Shown piece by piece: positions 25,670 through 34,164 of a stretch of DNA of 41,211 nt; position 1 is the stretch's first letter; each line of letters begins with the position of its first letter. The position numbers and the translations under genes were made by a program. The notes under the pieces were generated by a model, which saw only the letters and a program-made list of their open reading frames with translations, made no database searches and was not told where the DNA came from. This DNA is from Nitrososphaerales archaeon (GTDB taxonomy: Archaea > Thermoproteota > Nitrososphaeria > Nitrososphaerales > CADDZS01): positions 1 to 41,211 of the forward strand of contig JASHOD010000071.1 in the NCBI GenBank assembly GCA_030041295.1. The letters are read 5' to 3'.

Positions 25670-26521
25670 ATGGCTGGCAATGAGTATGACAATGCTTTTG
25701 TCTCTCATGCAAAGCAGAACTATGAGAAATTAAAAGATTGGTTTCTGCAATTCGATTCTGCTCTTATAGCCTTCTCTGCTGGAGTTGACTCGTCTATACT
25801 TGCCCTAGCTGCAAGCGAAGCACTCTCAGAGAATGCAATCGCCGTCAGCTCGATTTCTAGTTCTTTCTCAAAGTCAGAAATTGAACATTCAAAACGAATG
25901 GCTGGCGAAATAGGAATCGAACTGGTCACCGTTTTGCAAGACGATCTATCAAATGAAGGGTATGTCGCAAATCAGGTTAATCGCTGTTATTTTTGCAGAT
26001 CGAATTTAGCTTCTGCAATAATACCTCTTGTAAAAGATAGAGGTATTTCGGTTTGGGTAGACGGCACCCATCTTGATGACATGATGTCCCCAAGACCGGG
26101 CGTGAAAGCGCTCAGGGAAGCCGGTTTTAGAGCACCACTTGCGGAACTGGGATTTCGCAAAGAGCAGATTCGTGACATGGCGCGATACAAGGGCCTTTCT
26201 AACGCAGACAGACCTTCAGAGGCATGCCTGTCGAGCAGAGTCGCATACGGACAGAAAATTGACGAAACTACTTTGCGACGGATCGAAGAGGCAGAAAGCT
26301 ATGTCAAGAGTGTTATAGACGTTAAGGTCCTCAGGGTAAGAACAATCGGAGAAAGAGCGATCTTAGAGATGGATTACGGTTCAATTCAATTGGCCAAGGA
26401 GTACATTAAGCAAATCGAAGCCAAGTTAAAGTTGCTCGGGTACGAGTCGGTAGAGATTGATCCTCGAGGTTATAGAAGTGGGCGAATGCTAGATCTGTTC
26501 ATAAACGACAGCTCCTCATAG
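25670..26521 (+). CDS. larE: LarE, ATP-dependent sulfur-insertion enzyme for nickel-pincer cofactor
   Basis: 283 residues of the PP-loop family. The PP-loop is SAGVDSS (36-42). RCYFCR gives Cys106 and Cys109, and the RPSEACLSSRVAYG motif gives Cys186, the position of the sacrificial cysteine in Lactobacillus LarE. ELGFRKEQIRDMA is another family block. LarE adenylates the carboxylated pyridinium nucleotide and installs sulfur. The three-Cys arrangement could instead support an Fe-S cluster, as proposed for some LarE proteins; that is from memory, not shown here. It starts at ATG 25670, downstream of the LarC2-like gene. No larA client is in the window. Confidence 0.9.
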   Translation: MAGNEYDNAFVSHAKQNYEKLKDWFLQFDSALIAFSAGVDSSILALAASEALSENAIAVSSISSSFSKSEIEHSKRMAGEIGIELVTVLQDDLSNEGYVANQVNRCYFCRSNLASAIIPLVKDRGISVWVDGTHLDDMMSPRPGVKALREAGFRAPLAELGFRKEQIRDMARYKGLSNADRPSEACLSSRVAYGQKIDETTLRRIEEAESYVKSVIDVKVLRVRTIGERAILEMDYGSIQLAKEYIKQIEAKLKLLGYESVEIDPRGYRSGRMLDLFINDSSS

Positions 26522-26695
26522 TTCGTTAATAGTATCGATGACTCAGGAATAAAAAGATCAAGAGAAACCCTGATCTGAACTGGCTAGATAGCAAATGGAT
26601 TTTTGGTGAGTCAACACGGTAAGCAAAAACTTGTCAAAACTTATCGAAATTGATTTTGAGTAGCTTTCTTTCTCCTAGGCCTTTTCTTTTATGTC
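26522..26695. other. Intergenic region left of the small membrane protein gene
   Basis: No coding ORF or RNA fold is visible. Short A/T-rich stretches near 26650-26670 may be promoter sequence for the 53-codon gene. Together with 26858-26958 it fills the gap between larE and the SHMT-family gene. Confidence 0.4.
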
Positions 26696-26857
26696 ATGGG
26701 ATTTCTTTTTTCATTCATCTTTGTCATATTAGGCGCGTCAATTATAGGAGGCTCCGTTTTGTTGTTCTTGAAAACTCGCTCGAAACCTGATTATGTCGAT
26801 CTACATAGGAAGACAACTATCCGGGAAACCGTCAATAAGAAATCGAAGAAACGCTGA
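26696..26857 (+). CDS. Small single-span membrane protein (53 residues)
   Basis: A 53-codon ORF with one clear transmembrane helix at residues 2-25 (begins MGFLFSFIFVILGASIIGGS). It is followed by a very basic cytoplasmic-type tail (LKTRSKPDYVDLHRK, then RETVNKKSKKR at the end). No other gene overlaps it on either strand. The hydrophobic-then-basic pattern is unlikely for random AT-rich DNA, but there is no family match. Orientation by the positive-inside rule would put the C-terminus in the cytoplasm. Confidence 0.5.
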   Translation: MGFLFSFIFVILGASIIGGSVLLFLKTRSKPDYVDLHRKTTIRETVNKKSKKR

Positions 26858-26958
26858 AAACCTGAGCAAAGTAATTTTGATGAGTCGGATATTTTTTATT
26901 TGGCGCAAATGAACTTGAACTCACGAAACCGCACTCCGTAAGAAAAAGAAAATGATGA

Positions 26959-28164
26959 ATGCATTTGGTGAACGAAACCGATGTAATTTATTATGTGAAT
27001 AAGCTACGAAAAACCGTCAGAGAACACGAGAATTGGCGGACAAAACAAACTCTGAATCTGATACCTTCAGAGAACTTTGCCAGTCCTTCGACACGATCCT
27101 TTCTTTCGAGTGACCTTTCCAACCGCTATTCAGCGCCCGATAATTTCTATCGGGGCACCCGGCTAAGTGACGATGTTCAGGAGCTGGCGAAAGAGGTTGC
27201 AAAGAAATTATATCGTTGCAAATACGCGAACGTAAGACCTCTTTCCGGCCATACGTGTTCGATGATTGCGTTCATGTCACTTCTCAAACCCGGAGATAGG
27301 GTGGTCACTTGCCCGCCCAAATACGGCGGGTATCCCGGCTCATCAGAAGAGGGACTCGGCCCGCTTCTTCACCTGAAAAACCTGTACTTTCCTTATGACC
27401 CTGAAAAGATGAACATAATTTCCGAAGAAGCAAGCAAACTATTGCTCTCGGAAAAACCCGAGATGGCCGTATTCGGGTCTAGTTTCATTCCCTTTCCGTA
27501 CAAGATCAAGGAGGCGACGCCTCAGGGATACCAAGGTTATAATATCTACGATGGCTCGCACGTCATGGGCCTGATCGCGGGAGGCAAATTCCAAGACCCG
27601 TTAAGAGAAGGGAGCAGCATCCTGATGGGCTCGACGCACAAGAGCCTATTTGGGCCTCAAGGCGGCATCATGCTTTCAAACGATCATGAGCTCTTTTCAA
27701 GTGTAGAAGAGAAGATATTTCCTGGAATAGTTGACAATGTTCACTTGAACCGTGTTGCAAGCCTGACTTTTGCAATGTTGGAACTATTAAAATTCGGTAA
27801 GGATTATGCTTCTCAGGTAGTTCGTAATTCCAAGGAACTTGCGTCGGCCTTGAATGAACTTGATACGCTGGTTAAATGCAAGGAAGAGGGATTCACAGAA
27901 TCACATCAAGTACTCTTAGGATACGATGAGCTCAAGTCAGTGAAGATTGCGGATTTGCTCGAGCGGATTGACGTGATCACTGACGTTGGAATTCGGCTCG
28001 GAACTTCTGAGGTAACGCGACGTGGGATGAAAGAAGGCGAAATGGAAACAATCGCTCACTTAATTTCGGATGCGATTCGTGGCAGAGCCACAAGGGAGAA
28101 TCTGAAAAGGAAAGTGCATCATTTGGTCAAGGAATTCGATGGACTAGAATACTCCTTAGCATGA
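26959..28164 (+). CDS. Serine hydroxymethyltransferase-family PLP enzyme
   Basis: 401 residues with SHMT architecture. LNLIPSENFASPSTR matches the family's xNLIASENxxS opening. NRYSAPDNFYRGT, YANVRPLSGHTCSMIAF and the PLP lysine Lys228 in GSTHKSLFGPQGG follow (canonical enzymes read TTHKTLRGPRGG). The C-terminus has GIRLGTSEVTRRGM. It would interconvert serine and glycine with a one-carbon carrier. Differences around the PLP lysine and the short length mark it as a divergent archaeal subgroup, so substrate and carrier (folate- or methanopterin-type) are uncertain. The start is ATG 26959. Confidence 0.83.
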   Translation: MHLVNETDVIYYVNKLRKTVREHENWRTKQTLNLIPSENFASPSTRSFLSSDLSNRYSAPDNFYRGTRLSDDVQELAKEVAKKLYRCKYANVRPLSGHTCSMIAFMSLLKPGDRVVTCPPKYGGYPGSSEEGLGPLLHLKNLYFPYDPEKMNIISEEASKLLLSEKPEMAVFGSSFIPFPYKIKEATPQGYQGYNIYDGSHVMGLIAGGKFQDPLREGSSILMGSTHKSLFGPQGGIMLSNDHELFSSVEEKIFPGIVDNVHLNRVASLTFAMLELLKFGKDYASQVVRNSKELASALNELDTLVKCKEEGFTESHQVLLGYDELKSVKIADLLERIDVITDVGIRLGTSEVTRRGMKEGEMETIAHLISDAIRGRATRENLKRKVHHLVKEFDGLEYSLA

Positions 28165-28256
28165 AAGCATCACTGCCTGATAAATGGTCTTTCTTTGACC
28201 GAATTCCTTTTGTCCATTTTGCAATCAAGTGGGAATCTCGGTAGCGATTGTTCAAA

Positions 28257-29345
28257 ATGAACGTCAACGAGAGTATCATTGAGCGAATTAGGGGATCTTT
28301 GCCATCGTTACCTGCGAAGGGCAAGGTAAGTGTTCTTCCCGATTATTTTGTAGATCGATTTGTCAAAGTGGATTCGATTGACGACCTGATTGCTGCGATT
28401 AAATCCAAGAGCCAGATAGGAGGCGGCGGAAGCATACGCGGCATTCGTCAAGCTGAAGTAAAAGGTGGGAATGCTGTAAACATGGCTTACGCGCTAGGCA
28501 AATTCGGAGCGCGAGTGAATCTTCTGGCAATTGCGCAATCTCTTCCGGCAGAGACCCTTGTTTCAACGTTCCGCAAGATGCCTAATGTAACGGTGGACAT
28601 CGTACCTGGCAGAAACGGTTTCACTATTGCTCTTGAGTTTGTAGAGAACGGGCGGCACGTAAATGTCATGGTGAGCGACACTGGTGACCTCGAAGGATTC
28701 GACGGCGCACAAATTTCCGAAGAGTCTTGGAGGAATATAGCGAAATCAAATATCGTAGCGGTCGTGAACTGGTCCGCCAACAAAAAGGGGTCCGAGCTTT
28801 GTTCAAGGGCGTTTTCTCTAGCTAAAGGGAACAGCGTCTCCACTTTCTTCGATCCGGCTGACCTAGCCGAGTTGGCTTATAATATTCCATCGCTTGTCAA
28901 GATGGTTTTTGAACGTGGACTAGTCGATTACGTAAGTTTGAACGACAACGAGCTGCGAATTTTGTGCAAAGTTCTTTCAAATCATAGTCTGCCACAAGAC
29001 TACACTCAAGAGGACTTGAAATCGGCAGTTAGATTTGTTTCAGACACAATTCATGCGAATGTCGACGTTCATACGAAAAACATGAGCATTTCTTGCAAAT
29101 CTTCATCTTCTACCGATTGCATTGCGATCCCTTGTCACAGAGTGAATCAAAAGATAGTGACGGGAGCAGGAGACGTTTGGGACTCGGCGGACATAGTTGG
29201 TCTTCTCCTAAACTGGGAACCAGAACTCAGACTCCGTTTTGCCAATGCGGCGGCAGGTCTTTACGTTTCGGGCGAAAATGCTGAACCTCCTACACCCAAT
29301 GACGTACTTAACTTTATGGCAGATAATCGAGAATATTATTACTGA
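28257..29345 (+). CDS. PfkB-family carbohydrate/nucleoside kinase
   Basis: 362 residues of the ribokinase fold. GGNAVNMAYALGKFGARVNLLA is the N-terminal PfkB block. A mid-protein NDNEL segment is typical of substrate-lid kinases. GAGDVWDSADIVGLLL is the C-terminal PfkB signature, with the anion-hole GAGD and catalytic Asp. The substrate is not readable from sequence. ATG 28257 is preferred over TTG 28248, nine bases upstream. The last 7 bp overlap the convergent guaA. It lies 92 bp after the SHMT-family gene on the same strand. Confidence 0.8.
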   Translation: MNVNESIIERIRGSLPSLPAKGKVSVLPDYFVDRFVKVDSIDDLIAAIKSKSQIGGGGSIRGIRQAEVKGGNAVNMAYALGKFGARVNLLAIAQSLPAETLVSTFRKMPNVTVDIVPGRNGFTIALEFVENGRHVNVMVSDTGDLEGFDGAQISEESWRNIAKSNIVAVVNWSANKKGSELCSRAFSLAKGNSVSTFFDPADLAELAYNIPSLVKMVFERGLVDYVSLNDNELRILCKVLSNHSLPQDYTQEDLKSAVRFVSDTIHANVDVHTKNMSISCKSSSSTDCIAIPCHRVNQKIVTGAGDVWDSADIVGLLLNWEPELRLRFANAAAGLYVSGENAEPPTPNDVLNFMADNREYYY

Positions 29346-30901
29346 GGTTCTATCGTGGAAGGAGGCTTGCTTGAGATCGCATAAGTCACCCAAGTGACCC
29401 CGGAAACTTCGTTTGTAATTCGGGAACTGATTTTTTCCAAAATATCATATGAGATCCTAGACCAATCAGCCGTCATTGCGTCCACGGATTCAACGATACG
29501 TATAATGACGATGTGTCCGACTGATCTCGCGTCGCCCCCGACGCCCGTCGCAAGGTCGTCCCCGACAGATGCAAACGCCTGCCAAACTTTCTCATGCATT
29601 CCCGATTTACGGAGCTCTTCTTCGATGATTGAGCTTGCTTTGCGGACAATCCTTAGCTTATCCGTTGTCACCTCGCCGATAACTCGGACGGCTAATCCGG
29701 GGCCTGGAAAAGGATGCGAGAAAACTAGCTCTTTTGGCACCCCCAAGGTAGCCGCCAGCCTTCTCACTTCGTCTTTGTAGAGGTCTTTCAGTGGTTCGAT
29801 CAGTTCGAATTTCAAATCCTTCGGCAATCCACCAACGTTGTGATGAGACTTGATCTTCGATTGAGTGTTTCTTGAAACAGCTGACTTTGCGCTTTCAACA
29901 ATATCCGTGTAAAGAGTTCCTTGCGCGAGCCATTTGATTTTACCAAATCGCCTTTGAACTCGCTCAAATGAACGTATGAATTCTCTCCCAACGATCATTC
30001 GTTTCTTTTCAGGATCCTTAACTCTCTTTAGTCCCGAGAGGAATCTCTTTGAATCGTCAACGATTACGAGATTTTTTCCTAGGCGAGGGCGGAAAAAATC
30101 CTCTGTTCTTTCTTTTTCTCCTTCTCTTAGCAAACCCGTGTCAACGAAGACGCAAATTAGTCGCTTACCAATAGCTCTCTCGATCAGGGCAGCAGTGGTT
30201 GAGGAATCTACTCCACCGCTCAACGCACAAAGTACCTTATCCTTTGGCCCGATGAGAGTCTTGAGGTCGGCAACCGCATCATCAATCATTGTCTCGGTTG
30301 ACCAGTTTTTCGTACAACCGCATATGTCGAATACAAAGTTTGATAAAATCTTGTTTCCTTCAGCCGTATGCGTTACCTCAGGATGAAATTGCACGGCATA
30401 CATCAAATTGTCTGACGCAATTGCGGCATATTGCGAGTTCGGACTGCTAGCTATTGCTTGGAAACCTGTTGGAAGAGATTCCGCCGCGTCACCGTGACTC
30501 ATCCAACAAATAGTAGGACTGCTAATTCCTCGAAAGAGCGGATTTTCATGTGATAAAAGATACACTGGTGATTTTCCATACTCCCTTCGCGAAGCATTCG
30601 AGACCTTTCCGCGATTTTGGAAAACGAGAGCCTGCAAGCCGTAACAAATCCCAAGAATAGGAAGTCCTGCCTTGTAAATCTCCATCCTCGGCAAAGGAGA
30701 ATTCGTTTCGTATACGCTCATAGGCCCCCCAGAAAAGATTAGCCCCCGACCCTTTCTTTCGGCGATTTCTTTGTTCGTGATATCGTAAGGGACTAGTTCC
30801 GCGTATACTCCTAGTTCACGAATTCGCCGGCATATTAGGTGAGCATACTGTGCTCCGAAATCAAGCACAAGTATTTTCTCAAGTGAATTTGTGTCCCGCA
30901 A
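29339..30901 (-). CDS. guaA: GMP synthase (glutamine-hydrolysing)
   Basis: 520 residues, the fused two-domain form. The class I amidotransferase domain has the catalytic Cys in GICYGLQ and the His/Glu pair in QFHPEVTHT. The ATP-pyrophosphatase domain has the PP-loop ALSGGVDSST. The C-terminal dimerisation domain contains FPGPGLAVRVIGEV. It converts XMP to GMP. The start is TTG 30901, forced by the conserved ILVLDFGAQYAHLI from residue 10. It is 18 bp downstream of guaB, forming a guaBA operon. Many archaea split this enzyme into two genes, whereas here it is fused. Confidence 0.96.
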   Translation of the reverse strand: MRDTNSLEKILVLDFGAQYAHLICRRIRELGVYAELVPYDITNKEIAERKGRGLIFSGGPMSVYETNSPLPRMEIYKAGLPILGICYGLQALVFQNRGKVSNASRREYGKSPVYLLSHENPLFRGISSPTICWMSHGDAAESLPTGFQAIASSPNSQYAAIASDNLMYAVQFHPEVTHTAEGNKILSNFVFDICGCTKNWSTETMIDDAVADLKTLIGPKDKVLCALSGGVDSSTTAALIERAIGKRLICVFVDTGLLREGEKERTEDFFRPRLGKNLVIVDDSKRFLSGLKRVKDPEKKRMIVGREFIRSFERVQRRFGKIKWLAQGTLYTDIVESAKSAVSRNTQSKIKSHHNVGGLPKDLKFELIEPLKDLYKDEVRRLAATLGVPKELVFSHPFPGPGLAVRVIGEVTTDKLRIVRKASSIIEEELRKSGMHEKVWQAFASVGDDLATGVGGDARSVGHIVIIRIVESVDAMTADWSRISYDILEKISSRITNEVSGVTWVTYAISSKPPSTIEPQ

Positions 30902-30919
30902 GCCGCTCTCTGCACGCTG

Positions 30920-32377
30920 TCAGATTTTTTCTTCGCCTGGCAGGATAATACTATGCGGTCTCATTTCATCTACCCCAGCCGCCGTTACCGCACCAAATTT
31001 TGCTTTTTGCCAAAGATCCTTAACCGATGTGGCACCAGCATAACCGAACGACGCCCTAAGACCTGATGCAAATTCTTCCACAACCGTAGAGACGTCTCCC
31101 CTGTATGGCACTACGCCCTCAACACCTTCTGCTATCCCCTTCGCTGGTTGGTTGTAGCGATCCATTGCGAATCTCTTTTGTCTTGAGGCCATGCTACCCA
31201 TTCCTCGGTAAGGTTTGTAGTACTTCCCTCCTATCTTTATCAGACCACCCGGAGATTCAGTGCATCCGGCAAATACGTTGCCCATCATTATGGCAGAAGC
31301 TCCTGCAGCTAATGCCAGTGCGCCGTCGCCCGCAGCTCTTATGCCTCCGTCCGCGATAATCGGAATTTCAACTCCGAGCTCTTGAAGAGCCACGGCAATT
31401 TGCGATACGGCGAAAAGAGTGGGAGCCCCAGCTTTAGTCACTTCCGACGTAACGCAGATTGAACCCGATCCCACCCCTGCTCGGATCCCGGCCACATGAC
31501 CATCAAGAGCTTCTATCGTGTCTTTTGTTCCCTCAATGGTCCCTAAATTGCCCGCAATGAATTCGACGAATACCTCATTCGTAAGCTTCTTTGCCGCTTC
31601 CAAGATATTCGTATTGTGGAAATGTGCCACGTCAGAAACCAAAAGGTCAACGTGCTTTTCTAGAGCTTTTGCACGCTCAATGTCGTACGGTGATACTGCT
31701 GCCCCGACTAGTAATCTTCCTTGGGAATCACGAGTAGCGAGAGGAAACCGTTCCCTCGAATAGACGTCCTTTATAGTGATCAGGCCCATAAGTTTCCTGT
31801 TCTTGTCGACTACGGGAAGTTTCTCGACTTTCCTCTTGTTCATTATTTTCTTTGCTTCTTCAATCGTCACTTCAGGGCCAGCGACTATGACTTCGCTTGT
31901 CATCGCCTCTCTCACAGAAACGTTGGGGTCAGCAAAATTCACGTCTCGTTTCGTTAAGATTCCGACAATCCTATCCCCATCGGACACAACCGGCAGTCCC
32001 GAGATGCTCTTGTTGTGCATTAATTCGAGCGCATCGGAAATCTTCTGGTCGGGCGTTATTGTGACGACATCCCTGATGATGAAGGATTCGGCACGTTTCA
32101 CTCGTTTTGCGTTCTCGACTTGTTCTTCGATCGGCATATTCCTGTGAATAATGCCCAACCCGCCCTCTCTTGCAAGGGCGATCGCCATGTCCGATTCGGT
32201 AACAGTATCCATGGGAGACGAAACCAGGGGGAGATTCAGATGTATTTGTTTGGTTAAGTTGATCGAAAGATCGACTTTTGATGGTTCAACATCGCTTCTT
32301 CCCGGAACGAGAACGAAATCTCGGAAGGTATAGACGCCTCTAGCATTCGTTAATTTCGAATAAAAGTCCACTGGCAA
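30920..32377 (-). CDS. guaB: Inosine-5'-monophosphate dehydrogenase
   Basis: 485 residues oxidising IMP to XMP with NAD, the committed step to GMP. A TIM barrel is interrupted by two CBS domains (about residues 95-205; SGLPVVSDGDRIVGILTKRD and EKLPVVDKNRKLMGLIT). The catalytic Cys is in GVGSGSICVTSE, and IIADGGIRAAGDGALALAAGA and the flap YRGMGSMAS are present. The start is TTG 32377. A TATA-like CTATAAGCG on the opposite strand at 32428-32436 would place transcription about 30 bp before the start. It is followed by guaA. Confidence 0.96.
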   Translation of the reverse strand: MPVDFYSKLTNARGVYTFRDFVLVPGRSDVEPSKVDLSINLTKQIHLNLPLVSSPMDTVTESDMAIALAREGGLGIIHRNMPIEEQVENAKRVKRAESFIIRDVVTITPDQKISDALELMHNKSISGLPVVSDGDRIVGILTKRDVNFADPNVSVREAMTSEVIVAGPEVTIEEAKKIMNKRKVEKLPVVDKNRKLMGLITIKDVYSRERFPLATRDSQGRLLVGAAVSPYDIERAKALEKHVDLLVSDVAHFHNTNILEAAKKLTNEVFVEFIAGNLGTIEGTKDTIEALDGHVAGIRAGVGSGSICVTSEVTKAGAPTLFAVSQIAVALQELGVEIPIIADGGIRAAGDGALALAAGASAIMMGNVFAGCTESPGGLIKIGGKYYKPYRGMGSMASRQKRFAMDRYNQPAKGIAEGVEGVVPYRGDVSTVVEEFASGLRASFGYAGATSVKDLWQKAKFGAVTAAGVDEMRPHSIILPGEEKI

Positions 32378-32468
32378 GGAACTGAAACATTCTCCCTTGC
32401 CAACTAATTCACGCGTTGACAGGGCTATAAGCGTTTACAAACTAAAATGAATAAAGCGAATGCGCTTA

Positions 32469-33143
32469 CTACTTCTTTTCCAACATTCTAGTAAAGGCCC
32501 AAGTGATTGTACTCAAAATCTCGTTCAGTCGCGCCGTGTCACGATAGTTGGAGACGGTCACACTCGTTATGCTCCCCTGTGCTTCTTGCACGTTATATTG
32601 TAGTACTTGTGCTGCCTTCAATTTTCCTAGTTTTGCTTCTTCTTCATCTCGAGCTTGATAACCCCGGAGTATCCTGTTCACAAAGAAAGACTCGAAGGGT
32701 GGAGTGTGCTGGGAAAATTTCACCGCCTTCTCCGGGATGATGATTACTTTGTCAGATTCAATGAGCGCGTTCGCCAAAACCATTGAATCCTTTGTTCTAC
32801 GGAGTTGCTTCTGGTTTGGGCTTTGAATCGTTGTTTCCGTCTTTTTTTCATCAGCCTGTCTTGACTCTTTCGCATTGGTTTTGGGATTTACCGTTTGCTT
32901 TATGCCAATTTCGGCAGATTCAGAACCTTGCAGATCCCGAAGAGAAATTGCTGGAACGAAACTCTTCTCACGAAGATTTGAATCTACAAGATGCAGCATA
33001 TCCCTTAGCTTTGAAAGCTCGATTTCGAGTTCCGAAATTCGGGTTTCTAGATACTCCTTAATTTCTGCGTTTTTTTGAATATCATCGGCTGATCTGCCTA
33101 CAGATTGCCCTGCGTTTTCACTTCTTTGTGGCGAGGAACTCAT
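32469..33143 (-). CDS. Hypothetical coiled-coil protein downstream of folP
   Basis: 224 residues, family not recognised. Residues about 22-58 form a likely coiled coil (QKNAEIKEYLETRISELEIE and following). Residues 60-115 are polar, Lys/Thr/Gln-rich and probably disordered. The C-terminal domain of about 105 residues (from DSMVLANALIESDKVIIIPE) has mixed alpha/beta character and ends ILSTITWAFTRMLEKK. Its ATG is 11 bp after the folP stop, so it is cotranscribed with the dihydropteroate synthase. A helix-plus-globular-domain layout suggests a scaffold or adaptor, but no function is assigned. Confidence 0.68.
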   Translation of the reverse strand: MSSSPQRSENAGQSVGRSADDIQKNAEIKEYLETRISELEIELSKLRDMLHLVDSNLREKSFVPAISLRDLQGSESAEIGIKQTVNPKTNAKESRQADEKKTETTIQSPNQKQLRRTKDSMVLANALIESDKVIIIPEKAVKFSQHTPPFESFFVNRILRGYQARDEEEAKLGKLKAAQVLQYNVQEAQGSITSVTVSNYRDTARLNEILSTITWAFTRMLEKK

Positions 33144-33154
33144 GGAGAGATGAC

Positions 33155-34054
33155 TTATCCTATTCGCCTTAAACCTTTTTGCTTTGCAAGCTTTATCTTT
33201 GAAGCGACCTTGACAGATAGTAGTGTCTCTTTGACGTCGTGTGTCCTAATGATATGAGCGCCATTGTAGACCGCAATTGCGGTCGCGGACAAAGATCCCG
33301 GCAACCTTTCCTCCGGGGGTATATCTCCGCCGAGGATACCCAAGAAACTCTTCCGCGATACACCCACCAAAATCGGCAGTCGAAATACCCTCAGAGCTTC
33401 CAGATTACCGAGCACTGATGAATTCCACTGAACATTAGATAACTTACTATCGGAGAAGAAGCCTATACCTGGGTCGATTATGATACGAGATGTTTTCACA
33501 CCCTCAGATTTTGCAATCTCAAGTGAGCTACCTATCGCCTTCTTTACGCGACAAATAGGGTCATGAATCTGTCCCTTGATATTTTCATGAGCTGTCAAAA
33601 TCAAGGAACATTTCTTGTCAGAGGCTAGCTCCGCTATCGCCCGGCCCTCTTTGTGTGCTAGTCCGTAGGGATCATTTATTATTCTAGCTCCTAGTTCTAA
33701 AGCCGCTCTCGCGGGTTTTGACCGAGTACTGTCTATGGACAGAGGGATATCAATCCTGTCAACCAAGTTCTTGACGGCATTCGAGAGCAATCTCGTTTCT
33801 AATTCCGCGGAGACCTCGGTAGTTTTGTAAGGTGCCGTTGATCTGGCGCCTAAATCTATCACACTAGCTCCTTCTTCTTGCATTTTCAGAGCTGTTCGGA
33901 GAATTTCTTCTATTTTGTTCCTGACTGAATCCTTGTAGAACGAATCCGCGCTAAGATTGATGACTCCCATGATTCTTATGGGAAGGTCGTCTCCAACCGC
34001 AGTACCATCTATTTTCCCACGAATGTGTCTCTTTTTGCTTTTGTCCGTCGCCAT
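33155..34054 (-). CDS. folP: Dihydropteroate synthase family protein
   Basis: 299 residues, TIM barrel. Pterin-binding signatures retained are MGVINLSADSF (Asn), DLGARSTAP, LSIDSTRSKP (Asp), IINDPYG, IIDPGIGFF, VGVSRKSFLG (Lys) and IRTHDV. It would couple hydroxymethyldihydropterin diphosphate to an aromatic amine (pABA or a ribofuranosyl-aniline phosphate). Divergent mptE, 110 bp away, makes that diphosphate, so both probably serve one pterin pathway. A frameshifted paralogue lies at 8214-9091. In archaea this family's substrate is not settled. Confidence 0.87.
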   Translation of the reverse strand: MATDKSKKRHIRGKIDGTAVGDDLPIRIMGVINLSADSFYKDSVRNKIEEILRTALKMQEEGASVIDLGARSTAPYKTTEVSAELETRLLSNAVKNLVDRIDIPLSIDSTRSKPARAALELGARIINDPYGLAHKEGRAIAELASDKKCSLILTAHENIKGQIHDPICRVKKAIGSSLEIAKSEGVKTSRIIIDPGIGFFSDSKLSNVQWNSSVLGNLEALRVFRLPILVGVSRKSFLGILGGDIPPEERLPGSLSATAIAVYNGAHIIRTHDVKETLLSVKVASKIKLAKQKGLRRIG

Positions 34055-34110
34055 CTAGTTTCCATTGCTCAATAACCATCTTTTATCTTGTTCTCGCTTC
34101 GCCAGATGTA

Positions 34111-34125
34111 AATTCAAGGTGAATT
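34111..34125. promoter_or_regulatory. Inverted repeat in folP/mptE divergent region
   Basis: AATTCA (34111-34116) and TGAATT (34120-34125) are perfect inverse complements around AGG. A further GTGAAT occurs about 20 bp to the right. Its position between two divergent pterin genes makes a shared operator possible. It is AT-rich, so chance is a real alternative. Confidence 0.3.
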
Positions 34126-34164
34126 CATAAATTTCAGCGTGAATATTCGGAGGATAGAGCTAGC

